NCBI GenBank assembly: GCA_020630175.1
Contig: JAHDBW010000011.1
Location: forward strand, 14,081-47,509
Length of the DNA stretch: 33,429 nt
Direction: 5' to 3'
From: Anaerolineales bacterium
GTDB lineage: Bacteria > Chloroflexota > Anaerolineae > Anaerolineales > UBA6668
In this document: positions 25,612 through 33,429 of the stretch, piece by piece
Numbering within the stretch: position 1 is the stretch's first letter
Layout: each line of letters begins with the position of its first letter
The notes under the pieces: generated by a model
What the model was told of the DNA's origin: nothing
What the model saw: the letters and a program-made list of their open reading frames with translations, nothing else
The model's database searches: none
Made by a program: the position numbers and the translations under genes

Positions 25612-27663
25612 TTATGCGTCTTCTAGTTCAGAAAGTTTGCGGTGTTTTTGCCATTCTGGAATAGTCGGATCTTTATCAACCATGACGCGCCGCAGTTCAA
25701 TAATTTGATCGCGCAGCAAGGCGGCCTTTTCATATTCCAGCGACTTAGCGGCTGTTTTCATTTGGCCTTCTAGCTCGCGTACCATGCGCGCCAATTCTTG
25801 CTTTGGCAGTTCAGCTGGAGATAAGGTCTCGACTGGCGTGGTGTTATAGTCGGCTTGCTCTTCGGCCACGGCAACCCGTGAGGTAATATCCCGCACCGAT
25901 TTCACAATAGAGGCTGGCACAATGCCGTTTTCACGATTGTAGGCAATCTGAATTTCACGCCGCCGGTTGGTTTCGCCGATGGCCGCTTTCATTGAGTCGG
26001 TCATTTTGTCGGCATACATGATGACTTGCCCCTCAACGTGCCGGGCTGCCCGCCCAATGGTTTGGATCAGCGCAGTTGTTGAACGGAGGAAGCCTTCTTT
26101 ATCTGCATCTAGAATGGCGACCAGCGAAACTTCTGGCAGATCTAACCCTTCCCGCAGCAAGTTGATGCCAATCACAACATCGTAAACGCCCAGCCGTAAA
26201 TCGCGCAAAATTTCCACGCGCTCTAGCGATTGAATTTCAGAGTGTAAATAGGTCACTTTGATGCCCAATTCCAGTAAATAGTTGGAAAGGTCTTCAGACA
26301 TGCGCTTGGTCAGGGTGGTAACCAAGACGCGTCGTTTTTGACTAACGCGGATGTTGATCTCTTTGACCAAATCATCCACTTGTCCTTTTACAGGGCGGAC
26401 TTCAATCTCTGGGTCAATCAAGCCGGTCGGGCGAATAATTTGCTGCGCTTCGTTTTCTTGATGCTCGCGTTCATAAGGGCCGGGCGTTGCGGAAACGTAG
26501 ACCAATTGCTTGACGCTGTTTTCAAACTCGGTGAAATTGAGCGGGCGATTGTCTAATGCTGACGGTAATCGGAAGCCATAATCAACCAGCGTGGTCTTAC
26601 GGGCTTGATCACCGGCGTACATGCCGCGAATTTGCGGCAACGACATGTGGCTTTCATCAATGAACATCAAATAGTCTGGCGGGAAAAAGTCTAACAGCGA
26701 CCACGGATGCGTACCTGGCGCACGTTGATCCATATGCCGGGAGTAATTTTCAATGCCAGAGCAATAGCCAGCTTCGCGCATCATTTCAAGGTCAAAGCGC
26801 GTGCGTTGTTCAATGCGCTGTGCTTCCAAGAACATATCGCGTTCGCGGAAGAAGGTGAGGCGCTCTTCTAGTTCCTCTTCAATATCCTTAATAGCAGCTT
26901 GTAGCTTGTCGTCTTCAGTAACAAAGTGCCGGGCGGGGAAGACATCCACAAAATCTAAGAAAGCGATCACTTCACCCGTAACGGCGTGAATTTGCATAAT
27001 GCGCTCAATTTCATCGCCAAAGAAGTCAATGCGGAACAGCACTTTTTCGTGCCCCGGCATAATTTCCAAGGTGTCGCCACGTACAGCAAATTGACCGTGT
27101 TCAAGGTGCGTGTCGTTCCGGTTGTAATGAATTTGCACCAAATCACGCAGCAGATTGTTGCGGCGGTATTCATCGCCAACTTTGAGCTTGATGACCGCGT
27201 TGCCGTAGGCAATTGGGGAGCCTAGCCCGTAAATACAAGACACGGAGGCCACAATAATTGTGTCGCGGCGGCTAAATAGGGCGCTGGTGGCCGCCAGTCG
27301 CAAGCGCTCGATTTCTTCATTGATGTCGGTTTCCTTTTCAATAAAGAGATCATGCCGGGGCACATACGATTCTGGTTGATAGTAATCGTAGTAACTTACA
27401 AAGTATTCCACCGCATTGTTTGGGAAGAACTCGCGAAATTCGGAGTAGAGCTGCGCGGCCAACGTTTTGTTGTGTGCAAAAATGAGCGCCGGGCGGTCTG
27501 TGCGTTGGATAACCTGCGCCATCGAAAAGGTTTTACCGGTGCCGGTTGCACCAAGCAGAGTTTGATGCCGCAGACCTTGGTTGACACCGTCTACTAACGA
27601 TGCAATTGCGGTAGGTTGGTCGCCTCTGGGCGAGAAAGGAGCTTGTAAATCGAAGAGTGCCAT
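25612..27663 (-). CDS. uvrB: excinuclease ABC subunit UvrB
   Basis: UvrB is the damage-verifying helicase-like subunit of nucleotide excision repair. It works with UvrA and UvrC. The 683-residue length is normal. It shows [11 protein letters not shown], Walker [10 protein letters not shown], the beta-hairpin segment [16 protein letters not shown], the helicase motif [37 protein letters not shown] and IGRAARH. The C-terminal UVR motif is [25 protein letters not shown]. It is divergent from miaA, 69 bp away. Confidence 0.98.
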   Translation of the reverse strand: MALFDLQAPFSPRGDQPTAIASLVDGVNQGLRHQTLLGATGTGKTFSMAQVIQRTDRPALIFAHNKTLAAQLYSEFREFFPNNAVEYFVSYYDYYQPESYVPRHDLFIEKETDINEEIERLRLAATSALFSRRDTIIVASVSCIYGLGSPIAYGNAVIKLKVGDEYRRNNLLRDLVQIHYNRNDTHLEHGQFAVRGDTLEIMPGHEKVLFRIDFFGDEIERIMQIHAVTGEVIAFLDFVDVFPARHFVTEDDKLQAAIKDIEEELEERLTFFRERDMFLEAQRIEQRTRFDLEMMREAGYCSGIENYSRHMDQRAPGTHPWSLLDFFPPDYLMFIDESHMSLPQIRGMYAGDQARKTTLVDYGFRLPSALDNRPLNFTEFENSVKQLVYVSATPGPYEREHQENEAQQIIRPTGLIDPEIEVRPVKGQVDDLVKEINIRVSQKRRVLVTTLTKRMSEDLSNYLLELGIKVTYLHSEIQSLERVEILRDLRLGVYDVVIGINLLREGLDLPEVSLVAILDADKEGFLRSTTALIQTIGRAARHVEGQVIMYADKMTDSMKAAIGETNRRREIQIAYNRENGIVPASIVKSVRDITSRVAVAEEQADYNTTPVETLSPAELPKQELARMVRELEGQMKTAAKSLEYEKAALLRDQIIELRRVMVDKDPTIPEWQKHRKLSELEDA

Positions 27664-27732
27664 AGTATCTCTAATTTTAGAACATTTTATCGATTGTGGC
27701 AGCCGTGATATTATGAAAAACTGTAAATCGTT

Positions 27733-28674
27733 ATGAATCCTTTGATCCCACTCCTTGTCATCATTGGGCCAACGGCTGTTGGTAAAACAGCATTGAGCCT
27801 AACACTAGCTGAATTGCTAAACGGCGAAATTATTTCGTCTGATTCACGCTTGCTCTATAAAGGTATGGATATTGGCACTGCCAAGCCTAGCGCGGCAGAA
27901 ATGGCACAAGTCCCGCATCATCTGATTGATGTGACTACGCCAGATGTAACTTGGTCGCTGGCACAATACAAAGCTGCGGCGATGGCTAAAATCGAAGAGA
28001 TTCATGCCCGTGGTAAGTTGCCAATGTTAGTCGGCGGTACTGGTCAGTATGTGCGGGCCTTGCTTGAAGGGTGGCAAATCCCACCGCAGCCTAGCGATCC
28101 GGAACTGCGCGCGCGGTTAGAGGCGCGCCTTGCTGCTGAAGACGGATTACAAGACTTAGTGACTGAGTTGACGACGCTTGATCCGGCTAGCGCAGAGTTA
28201 GTCGATTTGCAAAATCCACGGCGTGTGATTCGCGCTTTAGAAGTTTGTTTGAGCTCAGGTGAAAAGTTTAGCGATTTGCGCCGCAAAGAACCCCCACCGT
28301 ACAAGGTCTATCAGCTTGGCCTGAACCGTCCACGCCCCGAATTGCATGAGCGGATTGGGTTGCGGGTTGACTTGATGCTGGAAGCTGGCCTCATTGCTGA
28401 AATTCAAGCGTTGTTAGACGCCGGTTACGATTGGTCACTACCGGCCATGTCTGGCCTTGGTTACAAACAATTCCGCCCCTATTTTGCTGAAGATTGTAGC
28501 TTGGCCGATGCGGTGGAAATCGTAAAACGCGATACGCGGCGCTTTGTGCGTCGGCAGGCAAATTGGTTTTCACCCAATAATCCTGACATCCGTTGGCATC
28601 ATCCGGCAGAGATCGATTTGAAGCAATTGGTGACTGAAATTAACACATTGCTTGGGTTATCCATCGCATGTTGA
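27733..28674 (+). CDS. miaA: tRNA dimethylallyltransferase MiaA
   Basis: MiaA adds a dimethylallyl group to A37 of tRNAs reading UNN codons. The 313-residue protein has P-loop [11 protein letters not shown], the [19 protein letters not shown] motif, [40 protein letters not shown] and the C-terminal [13 protein letters not shown]. The start ATG 27733 places the P-loop near residue 11-20, as usual. It is divergent from uvrB and probably monocistronic, because 121 bp separate it from the next gene. Confidence 0.97.
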   Translation: MNPLIPLLVIIGPTAVGKTALSLTLAELLNGEIISSDSRLLYKGMDIGTAKPSAAEMAQVPHHLIDVTTPDVTWSLAQYKAAAMAKIEEIHARGKLPMLVGGTGQYVRALLEGWQIPPQPSDPELRARLEARLAAEDGLQDLVTELTTLDPASAELVDLQNPRRVIRALEVCLSSGEKFSDLRRKEPPPYKVYQLGLNRPRPELHERIGLRVDLMLEAGLIAEIQALLDAGYDWSLPAMSGLGYKQFRPYFAEDCSLADAVEIVKRDTRRFVRRQANWFSPNNPDIRWHHPAEIDLKQLVTEINTLLGLSIAC

Positions 28675-28742
28675 TTCTTAAAGCGTTTAACTTCGGTTTA
28701 CAACAGGATATAACTACAATATTGCCAGTGTTTATCGGCAAA

Positions 28743-28779
28743 TGTCTGTAAGTCAGTCACTATCTTGTATTGACAGACA
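28743..28779. repeat. inverted repeat upstream of the GH3-like gene
   Basis: TGTCTGT (28743-28749) and ACAGACA (28773-28779) are perfect inverse copies 23 nt apart. The second copy ends 16 nt before the ATG at 28796. It could form a hairpin in the leader or be a repressor site. No Shine-Dalgarno sequence is visible at this start. Confidence 0.45.
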
Positions 28780-28795
28780 GTTGTAGAATAAAGCA

Positions 28796-31696
28796 ATGCG
28801 ACTATGTAAATTATTGCTGGTCGCGCTCTTTCTGCTAGTCCTACCATTACCCGTCTCGGCCACCACGGCTAACATGCGGCAGGATGATGAGCTAGATCCA
28901 GAAGTTGCGCGTATTCTTGACCAACTAACCCCTGAAGAGCGGGTGGGTCAGTTATTTGTCGTATCTTTTGACGGTACCAATACGGATGAGAACAGCGGTA
29001 TTTATCGGCTGATCACCCGTTACCACATTGGTGGTGTGACGCTATCCTCTCAAAACGGGAACATCACTGACTTAGAACCTGCACCAGACTCGGTTGCGCA
29101 GGTTGCCCGTTCTCTCCAAGAACTCAATTTCAGCACTTTCATTGAAGATACAGATGAAGTGGTCAACGTGCCGCTGCCAGATGAAGGGCGCTTCCCGCCG
29201 CTGTTAGTGGCAATGACCGTGTTTGATGAAAATAATGTGATGCAGGTGCAAACCGGCGTGACAGATATTCCAACCCCGCTTTCGCTTGGCGCAACGTGGG
29301 ATCCCACAAATGCCCAACTCGTGGGTGAAATTGTTGGCGCAGAATTTGCGGAGATGGGCATCAACATGATGCTCGGCCCATCTTTAGATGTCTTGGCCGC
29401 GCCAAGACCGGGCAACACTGGTGATTTAGGCGTCGCCACTTTTGGCGGTAATGCGTATTGGGTAAGCCAAATGGCAAATGCCTATATTGAAGGCGTACAC
29501 ACAGGCAGTAATAATAGCGTTGCTGTTATTGCGAACCGGTTCCCTGGGATTGGGGATGGTGACCGCGATGAGACGCAAGCCTTAACCACGGTAAACAAGA
29601 CGCTTGAAGCCTTACAAGATGTCGATTTGTACCCATTCCAGCAGGCAACCAGCCTCGACGCGGGCTTAGCAACGTTAGATGGTGTGCAAACCTCAAGTGC
29701 GCGCTACGTCGCGCTGCAAGGCACAACCTCTAGTGACACGAAGCCGTTTGGCTTTGATAGCCAAGCTTTAGGCAGTTTGTTGGCCGAACCGGAATTTGCT
29801 GAATGGCATGCGGGCAACAATGTTGTTGTGAGTTCTTCGCTTGGGGCAAACAGCGTCCGTTCTTTTTATGATCCAACTGGCGAGGGATTTCCTGCCTTTG
29901 TGATTGCGCGTGATGCGCTGTTGGCAGGCAACGACTTGCTGCTACTTGATAACTTTGGCTTAGAGCCAGAAGTTGATCAGGTTGACACGGTAATCGCTAC
30001 CATCGAAGCCTTTGTACAGAAATATGAAGAAGACCCCGCGTTTGCGACGCGTGTTGATCAGGCTGTTGCAAAAATTATTGGTTTCAAGCTGGACTTATTC
30101 GATAGCGACTTTAGCTTAGAAAATATTGTGGGGCCAAGCCCGGCTGAAGGCGAAGAACTGCCACCGCTTGAGATTGAAGTTCGTAATCAAGAAATGTTTG
30201 CGATTGCGCAAAGTGCGGCCTCGCTTATTCACCCTAGTGCAGATGAACTTGCCGACCGCCTGCCGCGCCCACCGAGCGCAGATGAGCGAATTGTGTTCCT
30301 GACAGACACGCTTACCAGTACGCAATGTCTTGAGTGTGGGTCTAAGTTTGAACTTTCCGCAAATGCAATTGAGCAAGCCGCGTTGCGGCTGTATGGCATC
30401 AATGGCACCGGGCAGATTAATAGTAACAATTTGCTTAGCTACTCTTTCCAAGAGTTAGATGGCTTTCTCAATGGGATTGCTGATGAGCAAGCGCAACAGG
30501 CCGATGTTGACAAGCCGCAAGTTGGCGATGCAATTGCCAATGCCGATTGGCTTGTGATTGGGTTGCGGGGCGCTAGTGACGTTGAAACCAGTAAGTCAGT
30601 GTTTCAGGAGTTTTTGGCAGAACGGCCGGATCTCGTCAACGGCAAAAAGGTCGTTGTCTTCGCATTTGACGTGCCGTATCTTTTTGATGCGTCAGAAATT
30701 ACGCAAGTGACAGCCTATTACGGGTTGTACAGCACTATTCCGCCGTTTGTAGAAGTGTCGGCGCGTTTGCTGTTCCAAGAGTTATCGCCAACTGGCGCAC
30801 CACCCGTGTCTATTCCGGCGGTCTCTTATGATCTTGAGACCCGCCTACTGCCGCAAGAAGGGCAGATGTTCACGATTATGCGTGATGATGCGGCGTTAGA
30901 AGTTGCTCCCACTGAAGCACCTGAAGACAGTGATGACGTTGCGGCTGACGCAACCGCGAGCGCTCCTGAACTTGCCACCGGTAACGTGCTAGAAATTGTG
31001 ACGAGTGAATTGCTAGATTACAACAATAACGTTGTGCAAGATGGCACCGAAGTTGAGTTTATTGTGACGTATATTTCTGATGGCAATATCACAGAAATAT
31101 TTGCGACAAACACCACGGTTGATGGTGTTGCGCGGGCAACGTTGCCTGTGAACCGCGTCGGCGTGATTGAAATCCAAGCCCGTAGCGGGTCTGTTTTCTC
31201 ACAGCAGCTACAGTTCAATGTGCCAGACCCTACAGAGGGCTCAGGCGGGATTACTGAGGTGCCAGCTGGGCAAACGGTAACGCCGGTTTTACCAACCCAA
31301 ACGTCAACGCCTGTGCCAGAGCCGACTGCTACGGCCACGCAAGCGCCAGAACCGACGGCTTTACCAGCTGCGAATGACCCTGTCAATAGTCCTCCGGTTG
31401 CAGTAGGGCTGGATTTGTCCGACTTGTTCTCTGCGTTCTTTGCACTCGTGACTATAGGAGGCGTGGGCTTCTGGTGGTCTAATAGTAGAGGACAAGCGAT
31501 TTCAGGCGGCGTTAAACTAGTGCTGTTGGTTGCGATCGGTGTATGGCTAAGTTACAACTACTATGCAGTGTCGGGACCAGGGGTTTCTAGCCTCAGCAGT
31601 ATTGCTGGCATTGCGCCAACATTGTTGTCTTGGGGGGGCGGCCTCATTGGCCTTGGGCTAGGTTGGTTGTTGTTTGTCTGGCGTAGCGAAGAATAA
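28796..31696 (+). CDS. secreted, membrane-anchored GH3-family protein lacking catalytic residues
   Basis: This 966-residue protein has a signal peptide (1-22, LPLPVSA). The GH3 N-terminal TIM-barrel-like domain covers about 38-435 (LTPEERVGQLFVVSFDG, YHIGGVTLSS, NMMLGPSLDVLA), followed by a GH3 C-terminal-like domain (about 500-680, KKVVVFAFDVPYLFDASEI). A Big-1/Ig-like domain (740-815), a Pro/Thr/Glu stalk and three membrane helices (about 877-893, 905-922, 940-960) complete it. Active NagZ-type enzymes have KHFPGHG with a downstream D-x-H, and an S-D-D nucleophile strand. Here these read NRFPGIG, DRDETQ and VVVSSSLG, followed by the expected AGNDLLLL. Nucleophile and acid/base are therefore missing. 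It may bind muropeptides or glycans without cutting. The stop codon is 5 bp from the convergent kinase gene. Confidence 0.85.
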   Translation: MRLCKLLLVALFLLVLPLPVSATTANMRQDDELDPEVARILDQLTPEERVGQLFVVSFDGTNTDENSGIYRLITRYHIGGVTLSSQNGNITDLEPAPDSVAQVARSLQELNFSTFIEDTDEVVNVPLPDEGRFPPLLVAMTVFDENNVMQVQTGVTDIPTPLSLGATWDPTNAQLVGEIVGAEFAEMGINMMLGPSLDVLAAPRPGNTGDLGVATFGGNAYWVSQMANAYIEGVHTGSNNSVAVIANRFPGIGDGDRDETQALTTVNKTLEALQDVDLYPFQQATSLDAGLATLDGVQTSSARYVALQGTTSSDTKPFGFDSQALGSLLAEPEFAEWHAGNNVVVSSSLGANSVRSFYDPTGEGFPAFVIARDALLAGNDLLLLDNFGLEPEVDQVDTVIATIEAFVQKYEEDPAFATRVDQAVAKIIGFKLDLFDSDFSLENIVGPSPAEGEELPPLEIEVRNQEMFAIAQSAASLIHPSADELADRLPRPPSADERIVFLTDTLTSTQCLECGSKFELSANAIEQAALRLYGINGTGQINSNNLLSYSFQELDGFLNGIADEQAQQADVDKPQVGDAIANADWLVIGLRGASDVETSKSVFQEFLAERPDLVNGKKVVVFAFDVPYLFDASEITQVTAYYGLYSTIPPFVEVSARLLFQELSPTGAPPVSIPAVSYDLETRLLPQEGQMFTIMRDDAALEVAPTEAPEDSDDVAADATASAPELATGNVLEIVTSELLDYNNNVVQDGTEVEFIVTYISDGNITEIFATNTTVDGVARATLPVNRVGVIEIQARSGSVFSQQLQFNVPDPTEGSGGITEVPAGQTVTPVLPTQTSTPVPEPTATATQAPEPTALPAANDPVNSPPVAVGLDLSDLFSAFFALVTIGGVGFWWSNSRGQAISGGVKLVLLVAIGVWLSYNYYAVSGPGVSSLSSIAGIAPTLLSWGGGLIGLGLGWLLFVWRSEE

Positions 31697-31701
31697 ATTA
31701 G

Positions 31702-32706
31702 CTACACGCCGGACGGCAAGAATGTGACCACTAGGGCAATGATCATTAACAATCCGGCAACAACCATCAGTATTCGCTGAAGCGGATCTGAAAACGCTCG
31801 CAATACCCACTCACCAGGGTTTTCAGGAATAAAGATCGGCCGACCTTCTGGGTCTGGAAAAACACCATTGAATAATGCTTCACGCGCAATGTGCACGTCA
31901 GCAGGACGTTCATCTGGGTGTAAGTTCAATAGCCAGTGAATGGCCCGCTCAACCCGTTCTGAAACCTTCTTATTGATTTCCCGCACCATCGGTAAACGCT
32001 CCATATTAATAAAGCGTAATTTAGCCTCTAGTGGCGTTTTATTTGTAAGTAGGTGGTATAACGTTGCGCCAAAAGAGTACAGGTCAGAGCGGCCATCAGT
32101 ATGGCCGGTGTCGCCACCGTATTGCTCAAGCGGCGTGTAAGAGACAGATCCACGGCCTTGCACAACCGTTACCGTGCGTTCATCTGGTGCCATCAACTTC
32201 ACGAGACCAAAATCTACCAGTTTGATGATGCCATCTGGCGTTAGTTTGAGGTTACTGGGCTTGATGTCACGGTGCAAAATTGCTTGCTCTTGACTGTGAA
32301 GATAGTCAAGCGCATCTAGGATTTGCTCTGCCCAAGACAAGACATCAGCTTGTTTGAGATGCTCGTCATTTTCCATGGCTTCATCAATCAAGTCTTTGAG
32401 GTCTTTACCGGGCACGTAGTCCATCACCAGAATGTCTGAATCTTCAGTTGCGAAGTAGTCAGACACTTTTGGCAGGTTCTTGTGGTCTAGACGCGCTAAA
32501 ACAGAAGCTTCTCGAAAAAACTGCTCTCGCGTTTGTTCGATGCTTTCTTCTGTGGCATCCGGGTCACCTTTAATGACCTTCATTGCACATTTGCGGCCGT
32601 CTAGCCGTTGATCTTCTGCGAGGTAGATCGAACCCATGCCACCTTGACCAATCGGGTTGATGATCAGGTAGCGCTCGTTCAAAATGTCGCCAGGTTTAAA
32701 TATCAT
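31702..32706 (-). CDS. PknB-like serine/threonine protein kinase
   Basis: This 334-residue Hanks-type kinase has the glycine loop IGQGGMGSIYLA (19-30), Lys43 (AMKV), Glu66 in the alphaC helix (FFREASVL), HRDIKPSN (145-152) and DFG (165-167). An activation segment SVSYTPLEQYGG and SDLYSFGATLYHLLT follow. All catalytic residues are present. One membrane helix (about 312-330) lies at the very C-terminus with only a few residues beyond it, so there is no extracellular sensor domain such as PASTA. It is divergent from an FHA-domain gene, whose domain type binds phosphothreonine, so the pair probably forms a kinase-effector module. That link is inferred from the families. Confidence 0.95.
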   Translation of the reverse strand: MIFKPGDILNERYLIINPIGQGGMGSIYLAEDQRLDGRKCAMKVIKGDPDATEESIEQTREQFFREASVLARLDHKNLPKVSDYFATEDSDILVMDYVPGKDLKDLIDEAMENDEHLKQADVLSWAEQILDALDYLHSQEQAILHRDIKPSNLKLTPDGIIKLVDFGLVKLMAPDERTVTVVQGRGSVSYTPLEQYGGDTGHTDGRSDLYSFGATLYHLLTNKTPLEAKLRFINMERLPMVREINKKVSERVERAIHWLLNLHPDERPADVHIAREALFNGVFPDPEGRPIFIPENPGEWVLRAFSDPLQRILMVVAGLLMIIALVVTFLPSGV

Positions 32707-32794
32707 TTACCGGTAACTTGTAACATCAAAAAATGATTAAAGCATTTGAAGTGATTTTTCAAATTGCAAAAACAATCGTAACATGAAATGTATC

Positions 32795-32829
32795 GATCTG
32801 AAATTATCTTACTGTAAGAATATCAGATC
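32795..32829. promoter_or_regulatory. long inverted repeat in the divergent kinase/FHA promoter region
   Basis: GATCTGA (32795-32801) and TCAGATC (32823-32829) are perfect inverse copies. Between them CTTAC-T-GTAAG (32808-32818) forms a nested palindrome nearly on the same centre. It lies 136 bp from the FHA start and 88 bp from the kinase start. A dimeric regulator site is the simplest reading; a transcribed hairpin is possible. There is also a perfect palindrome TTACCGGTAA directly in front of the kinase ATG (32707-32716). Confidence 0.5.
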
Positions 32830-32965
32830 AAGTTGGTTAGTGCATATTGCTCGATATTGGCCCAAATCGGTGGTTTCACCGTAAAAATAGGGCGAGTTAT
32901 CTTGAGCTGTGCCACCAACAAAATAAAATAAACATATAAAACACCTTATTCATAGGAGAAGATCT

Positions 32966-33429
32966 ATGACATTCCAAGAAGATATTCCAGTCTTAATTGC
33001 CCAAAGTGGCACCTTGCGCGGCCAGCGTTGGAACCTGCTCGGCCCTGAACTTCGCATCGGACGCGACGGTCAATGTGACATCATCGTCAACGATAAAACC
33101 GTTTCACGCCGCCATGCGCGCCTCTTTCATGAAGGCGACCACTGGTTCCTAGAAAATTCATCTAAAAACGGCACCCACGTCAATGACGTGCTAATCAATG
33201 ATGTCACAATGCTGCAAGACAGCGATGTCATCACGATTGCAACCGCTATCAAGTTGGTTTTTGTTGGCTCAGACGCAACCGTGCCATTGGCAATTGATGC
33301 CAGCCCATACGGCAAATTGCGCATTGATGCTGACGCCCGCCGCGTTTGGATTGGTGAAGTGGAAATTGATCCGCCGCTGTCACTGCCGCAATATCGCTTG
33401 ATTTCATTGCTGCACGACAAAAGCGGCCA
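32966..33429 (+). CDS. FHA-domain protein with winged-helix DNA-binding domain (partial)
   Basis: The frame is absent from the track because it runs off the right edge; I translated it from ATG 32966, with AGGAG ending 7 nt upstream. The 154 visible residues begin MTFQEDIPVLIAQSG. An FHA domain (about 28-95) has the phosphothreonine-binding RIGRDGQCDIIV, SRRHARL and NGTHVND motifs. From residue about 115, LRIDADARRVWIGEVEIDPPLSLPQYRLISLL resembles the start of an OmpR-type winged helix, whose recognition helix would lie beyond the edge. A DNA-binding protein that reads threonine phosphorylation is implied. The adjacent divergent kinase is the obvious partner. Confidence 0.88.
   Translation, partial: MTFQEDIPVLIAQSGTLRGQRWNLLGPELRIGRDGQCDIIVNDKTVSRRHARLFHEGDHWFLENSSKNGTHVNDVLINDVTMLQDSDVITIATAIKLVFVGSDATVPLAIDASPYGKLRIDADARRVWIGEVEIDPPLSLPQYRLISLLHDKSG

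Noticed and set aside
28715-28747. Degenerate fifth copy of the two-part element (ATAAC ... TGTTTATCGGCA)
   Set aside because: The spacing is 14 rather than 15 nt and both boxes have several mismatches.
28769-28790. TTGACA ... TAGAAT promoter upstream of the GH3-like gene
   Set aside because: Only 8 nt separate the boxes, far too short for a sigma-70 promoter.
1-33429. tRNA, rRNA, CRISPR arrays and insertion sequences
   Set aside because: Looked for by eye on both strands (T-loop GGTTCRA strings, short regular repeats, transposase motifs) and not found.

Overview
The window looks like a chromosome segment from a monoderm-type, sortase-rich member of the Chloroflexota. This is inferred from a TopA with an N-terminal Cys4 zinc module, an FHA plus winged-helix protein next to a PknB-like kinase, SdrD-B-type surface repeats, several sortases and an LCP ligase. 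I cannot place it to genus or class. Gene density is normal. I see no tRNA, rRNA, CRISPR array, insertion sequence or phage gene.

Region 1 (1-13704, all on the minus strand) is the unusual part: a tandem array of sortase genes. It holds four stand-alone membrane-anchored sortases (8615-9940, 10083-11051, 11287-12276, 12721-13704). A giant 2198-residue surface protein (1667-8263) carries a fifth sortase domain at its own C-terminus. A sixth gene is cut by the left edge (1-1121) and has the same N-terminal architecture. The giant protein has a signal peptide, a propeller-like domain, DUF11/DUF7507-type modules, eight SdrD-B repeats, an IPNTG sorting motif, a membrane segment, a short basic/acidic loop, a second membrane segment, and then a complete His/Cys/Arg sortase domain. 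It therefore appears to be a sorting substrate and its sortase in one polypeptide. Four genes of this array (the edge gene, the giant gene, and the sortases starting at 9940 and 11051) are preceded by the same two-part element, CWAAC-N15-YTTTATCGACA, with identical 15-nt spacing in all four. This is a candidate shared promoter or operator. A 48-residue membrane microprotein, absent from the ORF track, sits between the last two sortases. An LCP-family ligase gene (13926-14855) follows, so the whole block concerns cell-wall attachment.

Region 2 (14914-22318, plus strand) is core: ffh, rpsP, khpA and rimM, ended by a clear terminator, then dprA, a mannose-1-phosphate guanylyltransferase gene and topA.

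Region 3 (22574-28674) holds an unrecognised two-TM membrane protein, then greA, a dGTPase-like HD hydrolase gene and uvrB on the minus strand, and miaA on the plus strand.

Region 4 (28796-33429) has a secreted, membrane-anchored GH3-family protein whose catalytic residues appear to be replaced. A PknB-like kinase gene converges on it. Divergent from the kinase is an FHA plus winged-helix regulator cut by the right edge; the intergenic region between them holds a long inverted repeat.
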